This document shows, one piece after another, positions 36,432 through 45,200 of a stretch of 64,000 nt of DNA (position 1 is the stretch's first letter; each line of letters opens with the position of its first letter). The notes beneath the pieces are model-generated. The model worked only from the letters and a program-made list of their open reading frames with translations. It was not told the DNA's origin and made no database searches. A program made the position numbers and the translations under genes. This DNA is from Xylanimonas ulmi (GTDB lineage Bacteria > Actinomycetota > Actinomycetes > Actinomycetales > Cellulomonadaceae): positions 62,001 to 126,000 of the forward strand of contig NZ_SGWX01000001.1 of the NCBI RefSeq assembly GCF_004216535.1. Reading direction: 5' to 3'.

Positions 36432-37103
36432 TCAGCCCAGGAGTGAGCCGCCGTACTTGAGCAGCACGATCGCGACCGTCGCGATCAACCAGGCGGCCAG
36501 GAGGAAGCCGAGGCCGCCGCTGCGCACGACCGACATCGCGACCCGTTGGACGCGGGGCGGCCAGTGGAGGTTGTTCTCCAGGATGTTGAGGTGCAGCATC
36601 GAGAAGAAGACCACCGTGGTCGCCAGTTGCACCGTCAGGCACCAGACGCACAGCGCGTGGATGGTGAACACGGCCTCGAAGAACAGCCAGTAGGCGAACA
36701 CGAACCCGAACAGGTAGATCGTCTGCGCGGCGATCATGAACCACTTCGGGAACCGCGTCCCGGCCAGGCCCAGCACCGCCACCGTGATGACGACCGGCTC
36801 GGCCGCCAGCCCCAGGAACGCGTTGGGGAAGCCGAACAATGACGCCTGCCACGACAGCGCGACCGTCGAGCACGAGAAGATCGCGCTGAAGTCGCACGCC
36901 AGGGAGGCCGCGGGATCACGCGCGAGGTTCACCGCCTCGGTCGACAGCACGAACGCCGCGAACAGTGAGATGAGCGCGCCGACGAGCATCTCGCCGAACA
37001 GCCAGCGACGGGAGTGGAAGAAGCCCGACGGTCGCAGGTCGCCGTCGGGCGTCGTGTCGCCGGGCGTCAGATCGTCCGGGACGGTGGTGGGCGCTGTGGT
37101 CAA
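36432..37103 (-). CDS. Vitamin K epoxide reductase family protein (VKOR)
   Basis: 223 residues. Five predicted membrane helices; the redox cysteines are in CDFSAIFSC (loop) and CVWC (active site), with the conserved Ser/Pro around SLFGFPNAFLG. It reoxidises an exported DsbA-like protein using menaquinone, driving disulfide formation. The start is a TTG with GGGAG upstream; a weak start but no better one is in frame. It is divergent from the DsbA-like gene, but that protein lacks a signal peptide, so it may not be its direct partner. Confidence 0.88.
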   Translation of the reverse strand: MTTAPTTVPDDLTPGDTTPDGDLRPSGFFHSRRWLFGEMLVGALISLFAAFVLSTEAVNLARDPAASLACDFSAIFSCSTVALSWQASLFGFPNAFLGLAAEPVVITVAVLGLAGTRFPKWFMIAAQTIYLFGFVFAYWLFFEAVFTIHALCVWCLTVQLATTVVFFSMLHLNILENNLHWPPRVQRVAMSVVRSGGLGFLLAAWLIATVAIVLLKYGGSLLG

Positions 37104-37189
37104 CAGGGCTCCCCTGATCGTTTTCGGGAGTGTCGCGGTCGTGGTCAGGCTAACGCGCGCCCCTGCGCGCGCGATGGCAGTCTGACACG

Positions 37190-37702
37190 GTGAGCGACCC
37201 GCACGTACTCGGCGCCCCGCTGGCCCCGGTGACGATCGTCGAGTACGCCGACCTGGAGTGCCCTTACTGCCGGGCCGCGGCGCCCGTCCTGCGCGAGGTC
37301 GTGGAGTCCTCGCAGGGCCGCGTCAGCCTTGAGTTTCGACACTTCCCGCTGTTCGAGACACACCCGCACGCGCTGACGGCGGCGCTCGCCGTGGAGGCGG
37401 CCGCCGAACAGGGCCGATTCTGGGAGCTGGTCGACGAGCTGTTCGCTCATCAGGACAGGCTGACCGACGAGGACCTGGTCGAGCACGCGCACCGCGTGGG
37501 CCTGCCGCGGCCGCACGAGGTCGCGGGCCCCGTCGCGCAGCGCCACGCCGAGCGTGTGCGCGAGGACTACGCCACGGGTCTTGCGGCCGGCGTCGACGGC
37601 ACGCCGACGATCTTTGTCGACGGCGTCCGGTTCCGCGGCCGCCCGACACCGGAGCGCCTGCGCGAGGCCGTCGAGCGGGCGGCGGCCGCGCGGTTCAGCT
37701 GA
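37190..37702 (+). CDS. DsbA-like thioredoxin-fold protein without signal peptide
   Basis: 170 residues from a GTG. Thioredoxin fold with the active site CPYC near residue 25 and the cis-Pro motif GVDGTPTIFVDG. It starts MSDPHVLGAPLAPVTIVEYAD, with no signal peptide. This domain is very close in pattern to the C-terminal thioredoxin-like domain fused to many actinobacterial NhaA antiporters, and nhaA is encoded next door on the other strand. It may therefore be a cytoplasmic partner of NhaA rather than a secreted oxidase. Confidence 0.85.
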   Translation: MSDPHVLGAPLAPVTIVEYADLECPYCRAAAPVLREVVESSQGRVSLEFRHFPLFETHPHALTAALAVEAAAEQGRFWELVDELFAHQDRLTDEDLVEHAHRVGLPRPHEVAGPVAQRHAERVREDYATGLAAGVDGTPTIFVDGVRFRGRPTPERLREAVERAAAARFS

Positions 37703-37728
37703 CCATCCCGGCGCCCCGCCGCTCGGGC

Positions 37729-39147
37729 TCACCCCGCGGCGGGCTCACCCTCGAACGGCTGGTCCGCGCCCGACTCCGGCGCGAGCCACGGCCCCCCGGG
37801 CAGCGTCGGCGGCGGGCCGTCGCCGCTCCCGGGCGAGCACAGTGGCCACCGCTCGCCCATCCAGCGCAGCAGCACCGAACCGGCCGCGGCCGCGACCAAA
37901 GAGCCCGCCAGGATGCCGATCTTGGCCTGGTCGCGCAGGGCCGGGTCGTCGAAGGCCAGCGCGGTGACGAACAGCGCGATGGTGAACCCGATCCCCGCGA
38001 GGGTCGCGCCGCCCAGCAGGTGTGAGTACCGCACACGCCCGGGCAGTTGCCCCAGGCCTGTGCGCAGCGCGATCGCCGAGAAGGCGAAGATGCCCGCGGC
38101 GTTGCCCACCACGAGCGCGACGGCGACACCGATGGTCAGCGACGACGTCGCCGCGACCCGAAGCGCCTCGCCGTCGACGCGCACACCCGCGTTGGCCAGC
38201 CCGAACACCGGCACGACGACGAACGCGCTCCACGGGTGCAGCACACGCTGCAGACGCTCGCCTGCGGGGACGGCGGCGCGTGCGGCGAGCTCGGTCAGGT
38301 GCTGTTGCTGGGCCGTCGTCTCCAGCGCGAGCCGGCGGGCATAGGCGGGGACGGCGGCGACGTCGTCGGGCCGGGCGCGCGAGGCGGGCACGAGCAGGCC
38401 GAGCGCGACTCCCGCGAGCGTGGGATGCACGCCCGAGGCGTACACCGCGAACCACAGCGCGACACCCACGATGGCGTACGGGCCAAGCCGCCACTCGCGC
38501 ATCCAGCGCAGCCAGCCGAGTGCGCCCACGAGCACCGCCGCCGCGCCGAGCGCGACCCAGCTCACGTGCGCCGTGTAGGCGACGGCCAGCACACCGATCG
38601 CGCCCAGGTCGTCGACGACGGCGAGGGTGAGCAGGAACAGGCGCAGTTGGTCGGGGCATCGCGGGCCGAACAGGGCCAGCACGCCGATGAGGAACGCCGT
38701 GTCGGTCGACATGACGACGCCCCACCCGTGCGCGGCGGGGCCGGAGTGGTTGAACGCGAGGTAGATCGCCACCGGCACGCACAGCCCGCCGAGCGCGCCG
38801 AGCGCGGGAACGGCGACGGCGCGGCGGTCACGCAGGTCGCCGACGGTCGCCTCGCGGCTGATCTCCAGGCCGATGACCAGGAAGAACAGCGCCATCGCGC
38901 CGTCGTTGACCCAGCCCTCCAGCGGCAGCGCGAGGCGGTGGCCGCCCAGGTCGAGGCCGAGTGGGGTGTGCCAGAACGCCTCGTAGGCGCCATGCCAGGG
39001 GCTGTTGGCCCACACGAGCGCGGCGAGCGAGGTGCCCAGAAGCAGCAGCGCGCCGCCCGCCTCGGTCGCCAGGAACGCGCGCACGCCCGGGGCGAGCGGG
39101 CGCAGCGTGACGCGCAGTGGCGGGCCCGGGCGTCGCGGATCGCTCAC
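37729..39147 (-). CDS. nhaA: Na+/H+ antiporter NhaA
   Basis: 472 residues with about twelve membrane helices. Family motifs include FFLVIGLEISREATVGDLRD, the VMSTDTAFLIGVLALFGPR helix, and LTLAVVDDLGAIGVLA with the paired aspartates that carry sodium and protons. The C-terminal tail is short and lacks the thioredoxin domain found fused in many actinobacteria. It exports sodium in exchange for protons. It is convergent with the DsbA-like gene, 26 bases apart. Confidence 0.95.
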   Translation of the reverse strand: MSDPRRPGPPLRVTLRPLAPGVRAFLATEAGGALLLLGTSLAALVWANSPWHGAYEAFWHTPLGLDLGGHRLALPLEGWVNDGAMALFFLVIGLEISREATVGDLRDRRAVAVPALGALGGLCVPVAIYLAFNHSGPAAHGWGVVMSTDTAFLIGVLALFGPRCPDQLRLFLLTLAVVDDLGAIGVLAVAYTAHVSWVALGAAAVLVGALGWLRWMREWRLGPYAIVGVALWFAVYASGVHPTLAGVALGLLVPASRARPDDVAAVPAYARRLALETTAQQQHLTELAARAAVPAGERLQRVLHPWSAFVVVPVFGLANAGVRVDGEALRVAATSSLTIGVAVALVVGNAAGIFAFSAIALRTGLGQLPGRVRYSHLLGGATLAGIGFTIALFVTALAFDDPALRDQAKIGILAGSLVAAAAGSVLLRWMGERWPLCSPGSGDGPPPTLPGGPWLAPESGADQPFEGEPAAG

Positions 39148-39225
39148 CGTGCCATGCTCGCAGCGTCACGCCGCTGGCGCCGCGCGGGGAGCCAGCGGGG
39201 CCGCGGGAGCGGCTGGAGCGGCGGC

Positions 39226-39609
39226 TCAGGGCTGGGCGTACTCGGCCTTGACCACGAGCACGGGCACCGACGCGTCGAGCAGCACGCGCTGGGTCGTCAT
39301 GCCCAGCACAAAGGTGCCCTCGCTTGAGCGGTTGCGCGTGCCGATGGCCACCAGGGTCGCGTGCGCGTCGTCGGCGGCGTCGAGGATGGCGTCGCTCGGC
39401 TCGTCGTCGGCGGCGCGGAAGGTCACGGCGGGCGGGGCGACGCCCGCGGGCAGCGCGTCGAGCTCGGCGGCGAGCGAGGCGGGCACGGAGTCGCCGGGGT
39501 TGAGCACCAGGACGGCGAGAGGCAGGTGTCGCCGTGCGGCCTCGGCGATGCCCGCGCGCAGTGCGGCCACGCCGTGATGGGAGTCGTTGCAGGCCACGAG
39601 CACGGTCAT
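39226..39609 (-). CDS. Universal stress protein (UspA family)
   Basis: 127 residues, one Usp domain. Starts MTVLVACNDS and has an ATP-binding-like tail (GTRNRSSEGTFVLGMTTQRV, then SVPVLVV) near the G-2x-G-9x-G pattern. Such proteins are induced on growth arrest; the exact function is unknown. It is between nhaA and the IclR gene, all on the minus strand, with gaps that leave room for separate promoters. Confidence 0.88.
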   Translation of the reverse strand: MTVLVACNDSHHGVAALRAGIAEAARRHLPLAVLVLNPGDSVPASLAAELDALPAGVAPPAVTFRAADDEPSDAILDAADDAHATLVAIGTRNRSSEGTFVLGMTTQRVLLDASVPVLVVKAEYAQP

Positions 39610-39663
39610 GCGATCACCTTCTCACGCATGCGCGCTGGGCACAGCCACTTCGGCGCGTCATTC

Positions 39664-40431
39664 TCACGGGCCGACGCCCGGTGTCGTCAGGCCGGCGGGC
39701 AGCAGTGTGGGGAGGGTGTCGAGCAGGGCGCCGACGCGCGCGCGCCGCGCAGCGCCGGACAGGCGCTCGGCGGGCGCCGTGATGCTCACGGCGGCGATCG
39801 GGCGCCCGGCGCGCAGCACGGCGACGGCGACGCACGCGATTCCGGGCTCGTTCTCCTGGTTCTCCTCGGCGTATCCGCGCGCGCTGGCCTGGGCGAGCGC
39901 GTCGCGCAGCGCGGCGGGGTCGGCGTCGTCTCCCGCCAGGCGCGCCAGGGCGGCGTCGTCGAGCGCGTCGCCCGCGGCCTGCGCCGCCGCGAGCCAGGCG
40001 CGGCCCAGCGCCGTCGTCGCCGCGGGGCGGTGGCGCCCGACGGCGGACCACACGCGCACCGCCCGCTGCGGCTCGACCTTGTCGAGGTAGACGATCTCGC
40101 GCCCGGCCAGGGCGCCCAGGTGCACGAGCTCGTCGACCTGCTCGCTCAGGGCCGTCAGGGCCGGGCGCAGCAGGCCGGGCAGGTTCTCCTCGCGCAGGAA
40201 CGTGCTGGCCAGCGTGAGCGCGGCGGCGCCCAGGCGGTAGGCGCCGCCGGGCGTCTGCTCGGCGTAGCCGCGGTGGCGCAGCGCGGCCAGCGTGCGGTGC
40301 AGCGTCGTCTTGTGGACGCCGACGTCGGCGGCGAGGTCGGCGAGCGGGGCGCCGTCGGCGCCGGCGCGCGCGAGCGCGTCGAGCGCGAGCAGTGCCTTGT
40401 CGACGGCGCCGATGGGGCTCGGGTCGGCCAC
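39664..40431 (-). CDS. IclR-family regulator of the KDG/KDPG genes
   Basis: 255 residues from a GTG with AAGGAG upstream. N-terminal winged HTH (LAADVGVHKTTLHRTLAALR) and a C-terminal IclR effector domain (LHLGALAGREIVYLDKVEPQ-like segment, later PGIACVAVAV and SITAPAERL). It is divergent from eda-kdgK and likely represses them in the absence of a keto-deoxy sugar acid, as KdgR does in other bacteria. Three copies of CGTTTCG or its complement lie in the shared promoter. Confidence 0.9.
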   Translation of the reverse strand: MADPSPIGAVDKALLALDALARAGADGAPLADLAADVGVHKTTLHRTLAALRHRGYAEQTPGGAYRLGAAALTLASTFLREENLPGLLRPALTALSEQVDELVHLGALAGREIVYLDKVEPQRAVRVWSAVGRHRPAATTALGRAWLAAAQAAGDALDDAALARLAGDDADPAALRDALAQASARGYAEENQENEPGIACVAVAVLRAGRPIAAVSITAPAERLSGAARRARVGALLDTLPTLLPAGLTTPGVGP

Positions 40432-40451
40432 GGGGGACTCCTTCGGGTAGT

Positions 40452-40517
40452 CTGCGTTTCGCAGGTTACAACATGCGTTCACCATCACGAAACGCACTTC
40501 GAACTCATCACGAAACG
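40452..40517. promoter_or_regulatory. Cluster of candidate IclR operators before eda
   Basis: The 94-bp divergent promoter holds CTGCGTTTCGCAG (40452-40464, a 5-3-5 palindrome), TGCGTT paired with AACGCA at 40474-40496, and another CGAAACG at 40511-40517. The shared CGTTTCG/CGAAACG core suggests several binding sites for the adjacent IclR protein. Confidence 0.65.
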
Positions 40518-40525
40518 GAGCACCG

Positions 40526-41179
40526 ATGGACGCCACAGTCCTCGACCGGATCGCCGCGCTGCGCATCGTCCCCGTCGTCGTCGTCGACGGCGCGGACGAG
40601 GGCGCGCGCCTCGCCGACGCCCTCGTGGCGGGCGGTCTTCCCGTCGCCGAGATCACCCTGCGGCTGCCGGGCGCGCTCGACGCGCTGCGCGCCGTCGCCG
40701 CCGAGCAGCCCGACGTGCTCGTGGGCGCCGGCACCGTGGTCACCGCCGACCAGGTCGACGAGGTCGTCGAGGCCGGCGCCAAGTTCCTCGTCTCGCCCGG
40801 CACCTTCGAGCCCGTGGTGCGGCGCGCGCACGAGCTCGGCGTGCCGATCCTGCCCGGCGTCGCGACGGCGTCGGACGTCATGCGCGCCCTCGACCTGGGC
40901 GTGCGCGTCGTCAAGCTCTTCCCCGCCTCGATCGCGGGCGGCCCCGCCGCCATCAAGGCCCTCTCGGCCCCGTTCGGCCAGGTCCGGTTCATGCCCACGG
41001 GTGGCGTCAACGCCGCCAACCTGCACGACTACCTCGACCTGCCCTCGGTCATCGCCGCGGGCGGCTCGTGGATGGTCGAGCGCCCGCTGGTCACCGCGGG
41101 CGACTGGGCCGAGATCACCCGCCGCACGGCGCAGGCCGTCGCGCTCGCCGCGCCCCGCTCGACGACCACGGAGGGCTGA
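40526..41179 (+). CDS. eda: 2-dehydro-3-deoxy-phosphogluconate (KDPG) aldolase
   Basis: 217 residues. Class I aldolase barrel with catalytic Glu at AEITLRLPGA (E42), the VGAGTV phosphate region, and the Schiff-base lysine K130 in VVKLFPAS, followed by FMPTGGV. It cleaves KDPG to pyruvate and glyceraldehyde-3-phosphate. It is translated from an ATG with CGGAG upstream and is two bases from kdgK, so the pair is an operon for the end of hexuronate or Entner-Doudoroff-type breakdown. Confidence 0.94.
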   Translation: MDATVLDRIAALRIVPVVVVDGADEGARLADALVAGGLPVAEITLRLPGALDALRAVAAEQPDVLVGAGTVVTADQVDEVVEAGAKFLVSPGTFEPVVRRAHELGVPILPGVATASDVMRALDLGVRVVKLFPASIAGGPAAIKALSAPFGQVRFMPTGGVNAANLHDYLDLPSVIAAGGSWMVERPLVTAGDWAEITRRTAQAVALAAPRSTTTEG

Positions 41180-41180
41180 G

Positions 41181-42284
41181 ATGAGCACCTCGATCACCAC
41201 CCGCCCCGCCGCCGAGTGCCGCTACGACGTCGTCGCGCTCGGTGAGGTCATGCTGCGCCTCGACCCGGGCGACCGCCGCATCCGCACCACCCGCACCTTC
41301 GACGCGTGGGAGGGCGGCGGCGAGTACAACGTGGCCCGCGGCCTGCGCCGCGCCTTCGGCCTGCGCGGCGCCGTCGTGACCGCGCTCGCCGACAACGAGG
41401 TGGGGCGCCTCGTGGAGGACTTCATCCTCACCGGCGGGCTGGACACCTCCTGGATCCAGTGGCGCGCGTACGACGGCATCGGACGCACAGTGCGCAACGG
41501 CCTCAACTTCACCGAGCGCGGCTTCGGCGTGCGCGGCGCCGTCGGCGTCTCCGACCGCGGCAACACCGCGATCGCGCAACTGCGCCCGCAGGACGTCGAC
41601 TGGGACGCGCTGTTCTCGCAGGGCGTGCGCTGGCTGCACACCGGCGGCATCTTCGCCGCGCTGTCGGAGTCGTCCGCCGACGTGGCCGAGGCCGCCATGA
41701 CCGCAGCGCGCAAGCACGGCACGATCGTGTCCTACGACCTCAACTACCGCCCCTCGCTGTGGAAGGGCATCGGCGGGCCCGAGCGCGCGCAGGAGGTCAA
41801 CAAGCGCCTCGCCTCGCTCGTCGACGTGATGATCGGCAACGAGGAGGACTTCACGGCCTCGCTCGGCTTCGAGGTCGAGGGCGTCTCCGAGGACCTGACC
41901 GACCTGGACACGGGCGCGTTCCGCGCGATGATCGAGCAGGCCTCGGCCGCCTACCCGAACTTCCAGGTCATCGCCACCACGCTGCGCGGCGTCAAGACGG
42001 CGACGCGCAACGACTGGGGCGCCATCGCCTGGTCGCGCGCCGAGGGCTTCGTCGAGGCGACCCACCGCCCCGACCTGGAGATCTACGACCGCGTGGGCGG
42101 CGGCGACTCGTTCGCCTCAGGCCTGGCGTACGGGCTGCTCGAGCTCGACACGCTGGAGCAGGCGGTCGAGTACGGGGCGGCGCACGGCGCCATCGCGATG
42201 ACCACGCCGGGCGACACGACGACGGCGACGCTGGCCGAGGTCGCCAAGCTGGCCGGCGGCGGCAGCGCCCGCGTCCAGCGCTGA
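41181..42284 (+). CDS. kdgK: 2-dehydro-3-deoxygluconate kinase, PfkB family
   Basis: 367 residues. PfkB fold: VVALGEVMLRLDPGDRRI, the substrate-lid region EGGGEYNVARGLRRAFGL and the catalytic C-terminal motif DRVGGGDSFASGL. The start is one base after the eda stop, with GAGGGCTGAG as ribosome site. It phosphorylates KDG to KDPG for the aldolase encoded before it. It is somewhat longer than many KdgK proteins (about 310-340), with extra residues between 230 and 300. Confidence 0.9.
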   Translation: MSTSITTRPAAECRYDVVALGEVMLRLDPGDRRIRTTRTFDAWEGGGEYNVARGLRRAFGLRGAVVTALADNEVGRLVEDFILTGGLDTSWIQWRAYDGIGRTVRNGLNFTERGFGVRGAVGVSDRGNTAIAQLRPQDVDWDALFSQGVRWLHTGGIFAALSESSADVAEAAMTAARKHGTIVSYDLNYRPSLWKGIGGPERAQEVNKRLASLVDVMIGNEEDFTASLGFEVEGVSEDLTDLDTGAFRAMIEQASAAYPNFQVIATTLRGVKTATRNDWGAIAWSRAEGFVEATHRPDLEIYDRVGGGDSFASGLAYGLLELDTLEQAVEYGAAHGAIAMTTPGDTTTATLAEVAKLAGGGSARVQR

Positions 42285-42334
42285 CCCGCCCTCCCCGCAC
42301 CCGCCAACCCGCACGCGCTCGGTAGGGTCGGCGG

Positions 42335-43321
42335 GTGCGGCGCGTTCTGGGGCAGTGGGTCGATCCGTTCATCGTCACGCTGCTGGCCGTCCTGGCGGTC
42401 GGGCTGCTCCTGCCGCTGCCCGGCGCCGCGCTGCGCGCGCTCGACGTCCTCGCGCGCGGCGGGGTCGCGCTGCTGTTCCTGCTCTACGGCGCCCGCCTCT
42501 CGACGCGCGAGGTATGGCGCGGGCTGGCCCACTGGCGGCTGCAGGGTGGAATCCTCGCCGCGACGTTCGTGCTCTTCCCGGTCGTGGGCCTCGCGCTCGC
42601 CCGCGTGGTCGAGCCGTGGGTCGGCGCCGCGTTCGCGCTTGGGGTCGCCTATGTCGCCCTGCTGCCCTCGACCGTGCAGTCCTCGGTCGCGTTCGTTTCG
42701 GTCGCGCGCGGCAATGTCGCCGGGGCGATCTGCGGCGCCACGGTCTCGAACATGCTGGGCATGTTGGTCACGCCGCTGCTCGTGCTGACCCTCCTGAGCG
42801 ACGCCGTCGCGGGCGGCGCCGACGTCGCCACGGTGGGCCTGACCCGGCTCGGTGACGTGCTGCTCGGGCTGCTGGCCCCGTTCGTCGTCGGGCAGCTCGC
42901 CCAGCCGTGGGTGGGCGGATGGGTGCGCGCGCGCCGCCCGCTGACGCTCGCGGTCGACCGCGGCGCGATCCTGCTCGTGGTGCTCGCCGCGGTCGCGGGC
43001 GCGACGGCGGCCGGCACGTGGGCGGGGGTCTCGGCGTGGGCCGTGCTCGCGCTGCTGGGCGTGTGCGCGATGCTGCTCGCCGTCGTGCTGGCGGCCACCT
43101 GGTGGGGCGGCAAGGCGCTGGGCCTGGACGTCCCCGACCGCATCGCGCTGTTGCAGTGCGGGGCGACCAAGTCCCTTGCGACCGGCCTGCCGATGGCGGG
43201 CGTGCTGCTCCCCGCAGCGGCCGTGGGCTCCGTCGTCGTCCCGGTCGTCCTGTTCCACCAGCTCCAACTGGTCGTCTGCTCCATCCTCGCCCGCCGCCTA
43301 GCCCTCCGCCCACCCCTCTAA
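42335..43321 (+). CDS. SBF-like (bile acid:Na+ symporter family) transporter
   Basis: 328 residues from a GTG. About ten membrane helices with the family's conserved stretches LLFLLYGARLSTREVWRGL, LPSTVQSSVAFVSVARGNVA and LLQCGATKSLATGLPMAGVL. This is the PF13593-type branch (YfeH/Rch1), whose substrate is not bile acid in most bacteria and is unknown; some relatives affect calcium balance. It is 50 bases after kdgK but the gap and function make co-regulation uncertain. Confidence 0.88.
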   Translation: MRRVLGQWVDPFIVTLLAVLAVGLLLPLPGAALRALDVLARGGVALLFLLYGARLSTREVWRGLAHWRLQGGILAATFVLFPVVGLALARVVEPWVGAAFALGVAYVALLPSTVQSSVAFVSVARGNVAGAICGATVSNMLGMLVTPLLVLTLLSDAVAGGADVATVGLTRLGDVLLGLLAPFVVGQLAQPWVGGWVRARRPLTLAVDRGAILLVVLAAVAGATAAGTWAGVSAWAVLALLGVCAMLLAVVLAATWWGGKALGLDVPDRIALLQCGATKSLATGLPMAGVLLPAAAVGSVVVPVVLFHQLQLVVCSILARRLALRPPL

Positions 43322-43377
43322 CCCCGACCTCCCCGACCCCCGACCCCGACCGCTGCCGCCGAGGTACCGGTTCTCCG

Positions 43378-43437
43378 GCGAGGTACCGGTCCTCGGTCAC
43401 GAATCGGGGGTGTGGTGACCGAGGACCGGTATCTCGC
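43378..43437. repeat. 23-bp inverted repeat (one mismatch) with adjacent partial copy
   Basis: Arms 43378-43400 and 43415-43437 pair over 23 bases with one mismatch around a 14-base loop. The core GAGGTACCGGT recurs in a third, partial copy at 43360-43375. It lies between two convergent genes, so it can act as a two-way terminator, but its length and the extra copy suggest a dispersed palindromic (REP-like) element. Confidence 0.75.
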
Positions 43438-43440
43438 GGG

Positions 43441-43884
43441 TTAGGCGGGGTGGAGTTGGGTGCGGATTTGGCGCTTGGCGCGGGTGAGCATTCCCGTCAT
43501 GCCGTTGAGGCGGAGGGGGCTGACGGCGCGGGTCAGGCCGAGGGTCATCGCGAAGTCGTCCGGGACGGCGAGCACCTGCTGCGGGGTCAGGCCCGTCAGC
43601 CCCTGGGCGAGGATCGAGGCGAAGCCGCGCGTCGTCGGCGCCTCACGCGGAGCCGTCGCGTAGAAGTGCACGCCGTCGGCCTCGACCTCCGCGAACGCCC
43701 GCACGGGGGACTGGCACTCCTCGACCTTCTCCAGCAGGGCCGGGCTCGCCGCGTACCGCTCGGGCAGCTCGGGCAGCTCGCCCGCGAACTCCAGCAGGAG
43801 TTGCAGCCGGTCGCGCTCGCCGAGTTCCAGGAAGCTGTCGCGGATCTCGGCGAGCGGGGCGGGCAGGTCGGTGGAGTCGGTCAT
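43441..43884 (-). CDS. sufE: SufE-family cysteine desulfurase activator
   Basis: 147 residues. SufE fold with the sulfur-accepting cysteine in KVEECQSPV, followed by VHFYATAPREAPTTRGFASI and LGLTRAVSPLRLNGMTGML. It takes persulfide sulfur from a SufS-type desulfurase for iron-sulfur assembly. A longer frame upstream reads through the repeat region; I chose the ATG at 43884 because SufE homology starts there. It is co-directional with the rhodanese gene, a pairing common in actinobacteria. Confidence 0.92.
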   Translation of the reverse strand: MTDSTDLPAPLAEIRDSFLELGERDRLQLLLEFAGELPELPERYAASPALLEKVEECQSPVRAFAEVEADGVHFYATAPREAPTTRGFASILAQGLTGLTPQQVLAVPDDFAMTLGLTRAVSPLRLNGMTGMLTRAKRQIRTQLHPA

Positions 43885-43905
43885 GGGTGCAGTCTCTCGC
43901 GGATG

Positions 43906-43970
43906 GGCCGGGGTCTCGACAGGCTCGACCGCCGGGGTCGCGGCCGGGGTCTCGACAGGCTCGACCGCCG
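43906..43970. repeat. Two 29-nt direct repeats between the rhodanese and sufE genes
   Basis: Copies at 43906-43934 and 43942-43970 are identical, with core GGTCTCGACAGGCTCGACC, separated by seven bases. The second copy with the following CGAGACC can fold into a hairpin. The core resembles intergenic repeats that I recall from Micrococcales genomes. Confidence 0.75.
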
Positions 43971-43988
43971 AGACCCCGGGGCTCGGGG

Positions 43989-44918
43989 TCAGGCGGCCGC
44001 GACCGCGGTGCGCAGCGCGGCCGGGACCTCGCCGGGCTCGTCGCCCGTCACGATCGGCACGCGCACCGCGTTGCCCCATTCGGTCCACGAGCCGTCGTAG
44101 TTGCGCACGTTCTCCAGGCCGAGCAGGAAGCGCAGTGCGAACCACGTGTGCGAGGACCGCTCGCCGATGCGGCAGTAGGTGATGACGGCGTCGTCGGCCT
44201 GGATGCCGAGGCCGCCCTCGCGGTAGATGGCCTCAAGCTCGGCGCGCGTCTTGTACGTGCCGTCGGCCGCGACCGCGGTCGCCCACGGGACGCTGCGCGC
44301 CGTGGGGATGTGGCCGCCGCGCAGCACGCCCTCCTCGGGGTAGTCCGGGATGTGCAGGCGCTCACCCGTGTACTCCTGCGGCGAGCGGATGTCGACGAGC
44401 GGCCCGCGGCCCAGGTGGGCGAGCACGTCCTGCCGGAACGCGCGGTAGGTGACATCGTCGCGCTCGACGACGGGGTAGTCCACCGCGACCGGCTCGACGA
44501 CGTCGGTGGTCAGCTCGCGGCCCTCGGCGGCCCACAGGTTGCGGCCGCCGTCGAGCAGGCGCACGTCCTGGTGGCCGAACAGCGTGAACACCCACGCCGA
44601 GTACGCGGCCCACCAGTTGTTCTTGTCGCCGTAGAGCACGATCGTCGTCTCGCGCCCGATGCCCTTGGAGCCGAGCAGCGCGGCGAAGCCGGCGCCGTCG
44701 AGGTAGTCGCGCTCGACGGGCTGCAGCAGGTCGGTGTGCCAGTCGACCTTGACGGCGCCGGGGATGTGGCCGGTCTCGTAGAGCAGCACGTCCTCGTCGG
44801 ACTCCACGACGACGACGTCGGCGTCGTCCAGGTGCTGCGCGAGCCACTGCGTCGACACGAGGCGGTCGGGGTGGGCGTACTCGGCGAACTTGGGCGACGG
44901 GTCGAGCGGTGCGGTCAT
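43989..44918 (-). CDS. Thiosulfate sulfurtransferase (two-domain rhodanese)
   Basis: 309 residues from an ATG with AGGAGGAG upstream. Two rhodanese domains: the first inactive ([15 protein letters not shown]), the second with the active-site cysteine in [10 protein letters not shown], the CRxGER loop of thiosulfate sulfurtransferases (SseA/CysA type). It moves sulfane sulfur from thiosulfate to an acceptor. The downstream sufE suggests a common sulfur-handling unit, interrupted by the repeat element. Confidence 0.92.
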   Translation of the reverse strand: MTAPLDPSPKFAEYAHPDRLVSTQWLAQHLDDADVVVVESDEDVLLYETGHIPGAVKVDWHTDLLQPVERDYLDGAGFAALLGSKGIGRETTIVLYGDKNNWWAAYSAWVFTLFGHQDVRLLDGGRNLWAAEGRELTTDVVEPVAVDYPVVERDDVTYRAFRQDVLAHLGRGPLVDIRSPQEYTGERLHIPDYPEEGVLRGGHIPTARSVPWATAVAADGTYKTRAELEAIYREGGLGIQADDAVITYCRIGERSSHTWFALRFLLGLENVRNYDGSWTEWGNAVRVPIVTGDEPGEVPAALRTAVAAA

Positions 44919-45200
44919 GGCTCCTCCTGAGGTGCGTGCGGTGTGGCGGGGACGGTCGGTGGGTCGGGTGCGCCCGGGCCTCGGGCGGGGCTCCGGTCGT
45001 GGGCCGGCGAGCGTCGACCCGTCCGCATACAGAACCACTCCGGGCCTGTCGTGCGTCCCAGACGATCACGCCGTCTCGCGATGTGGGACCGTCATATGGA
45101 CCCTCGCGCCTCGCGCGCGGCGCGCCCGCGAGGGCTTCTGTGATGCGCGTCACCATGTCTACACTGACGATCAGTCCCGGACGACGACGTCGGAGGCAGC

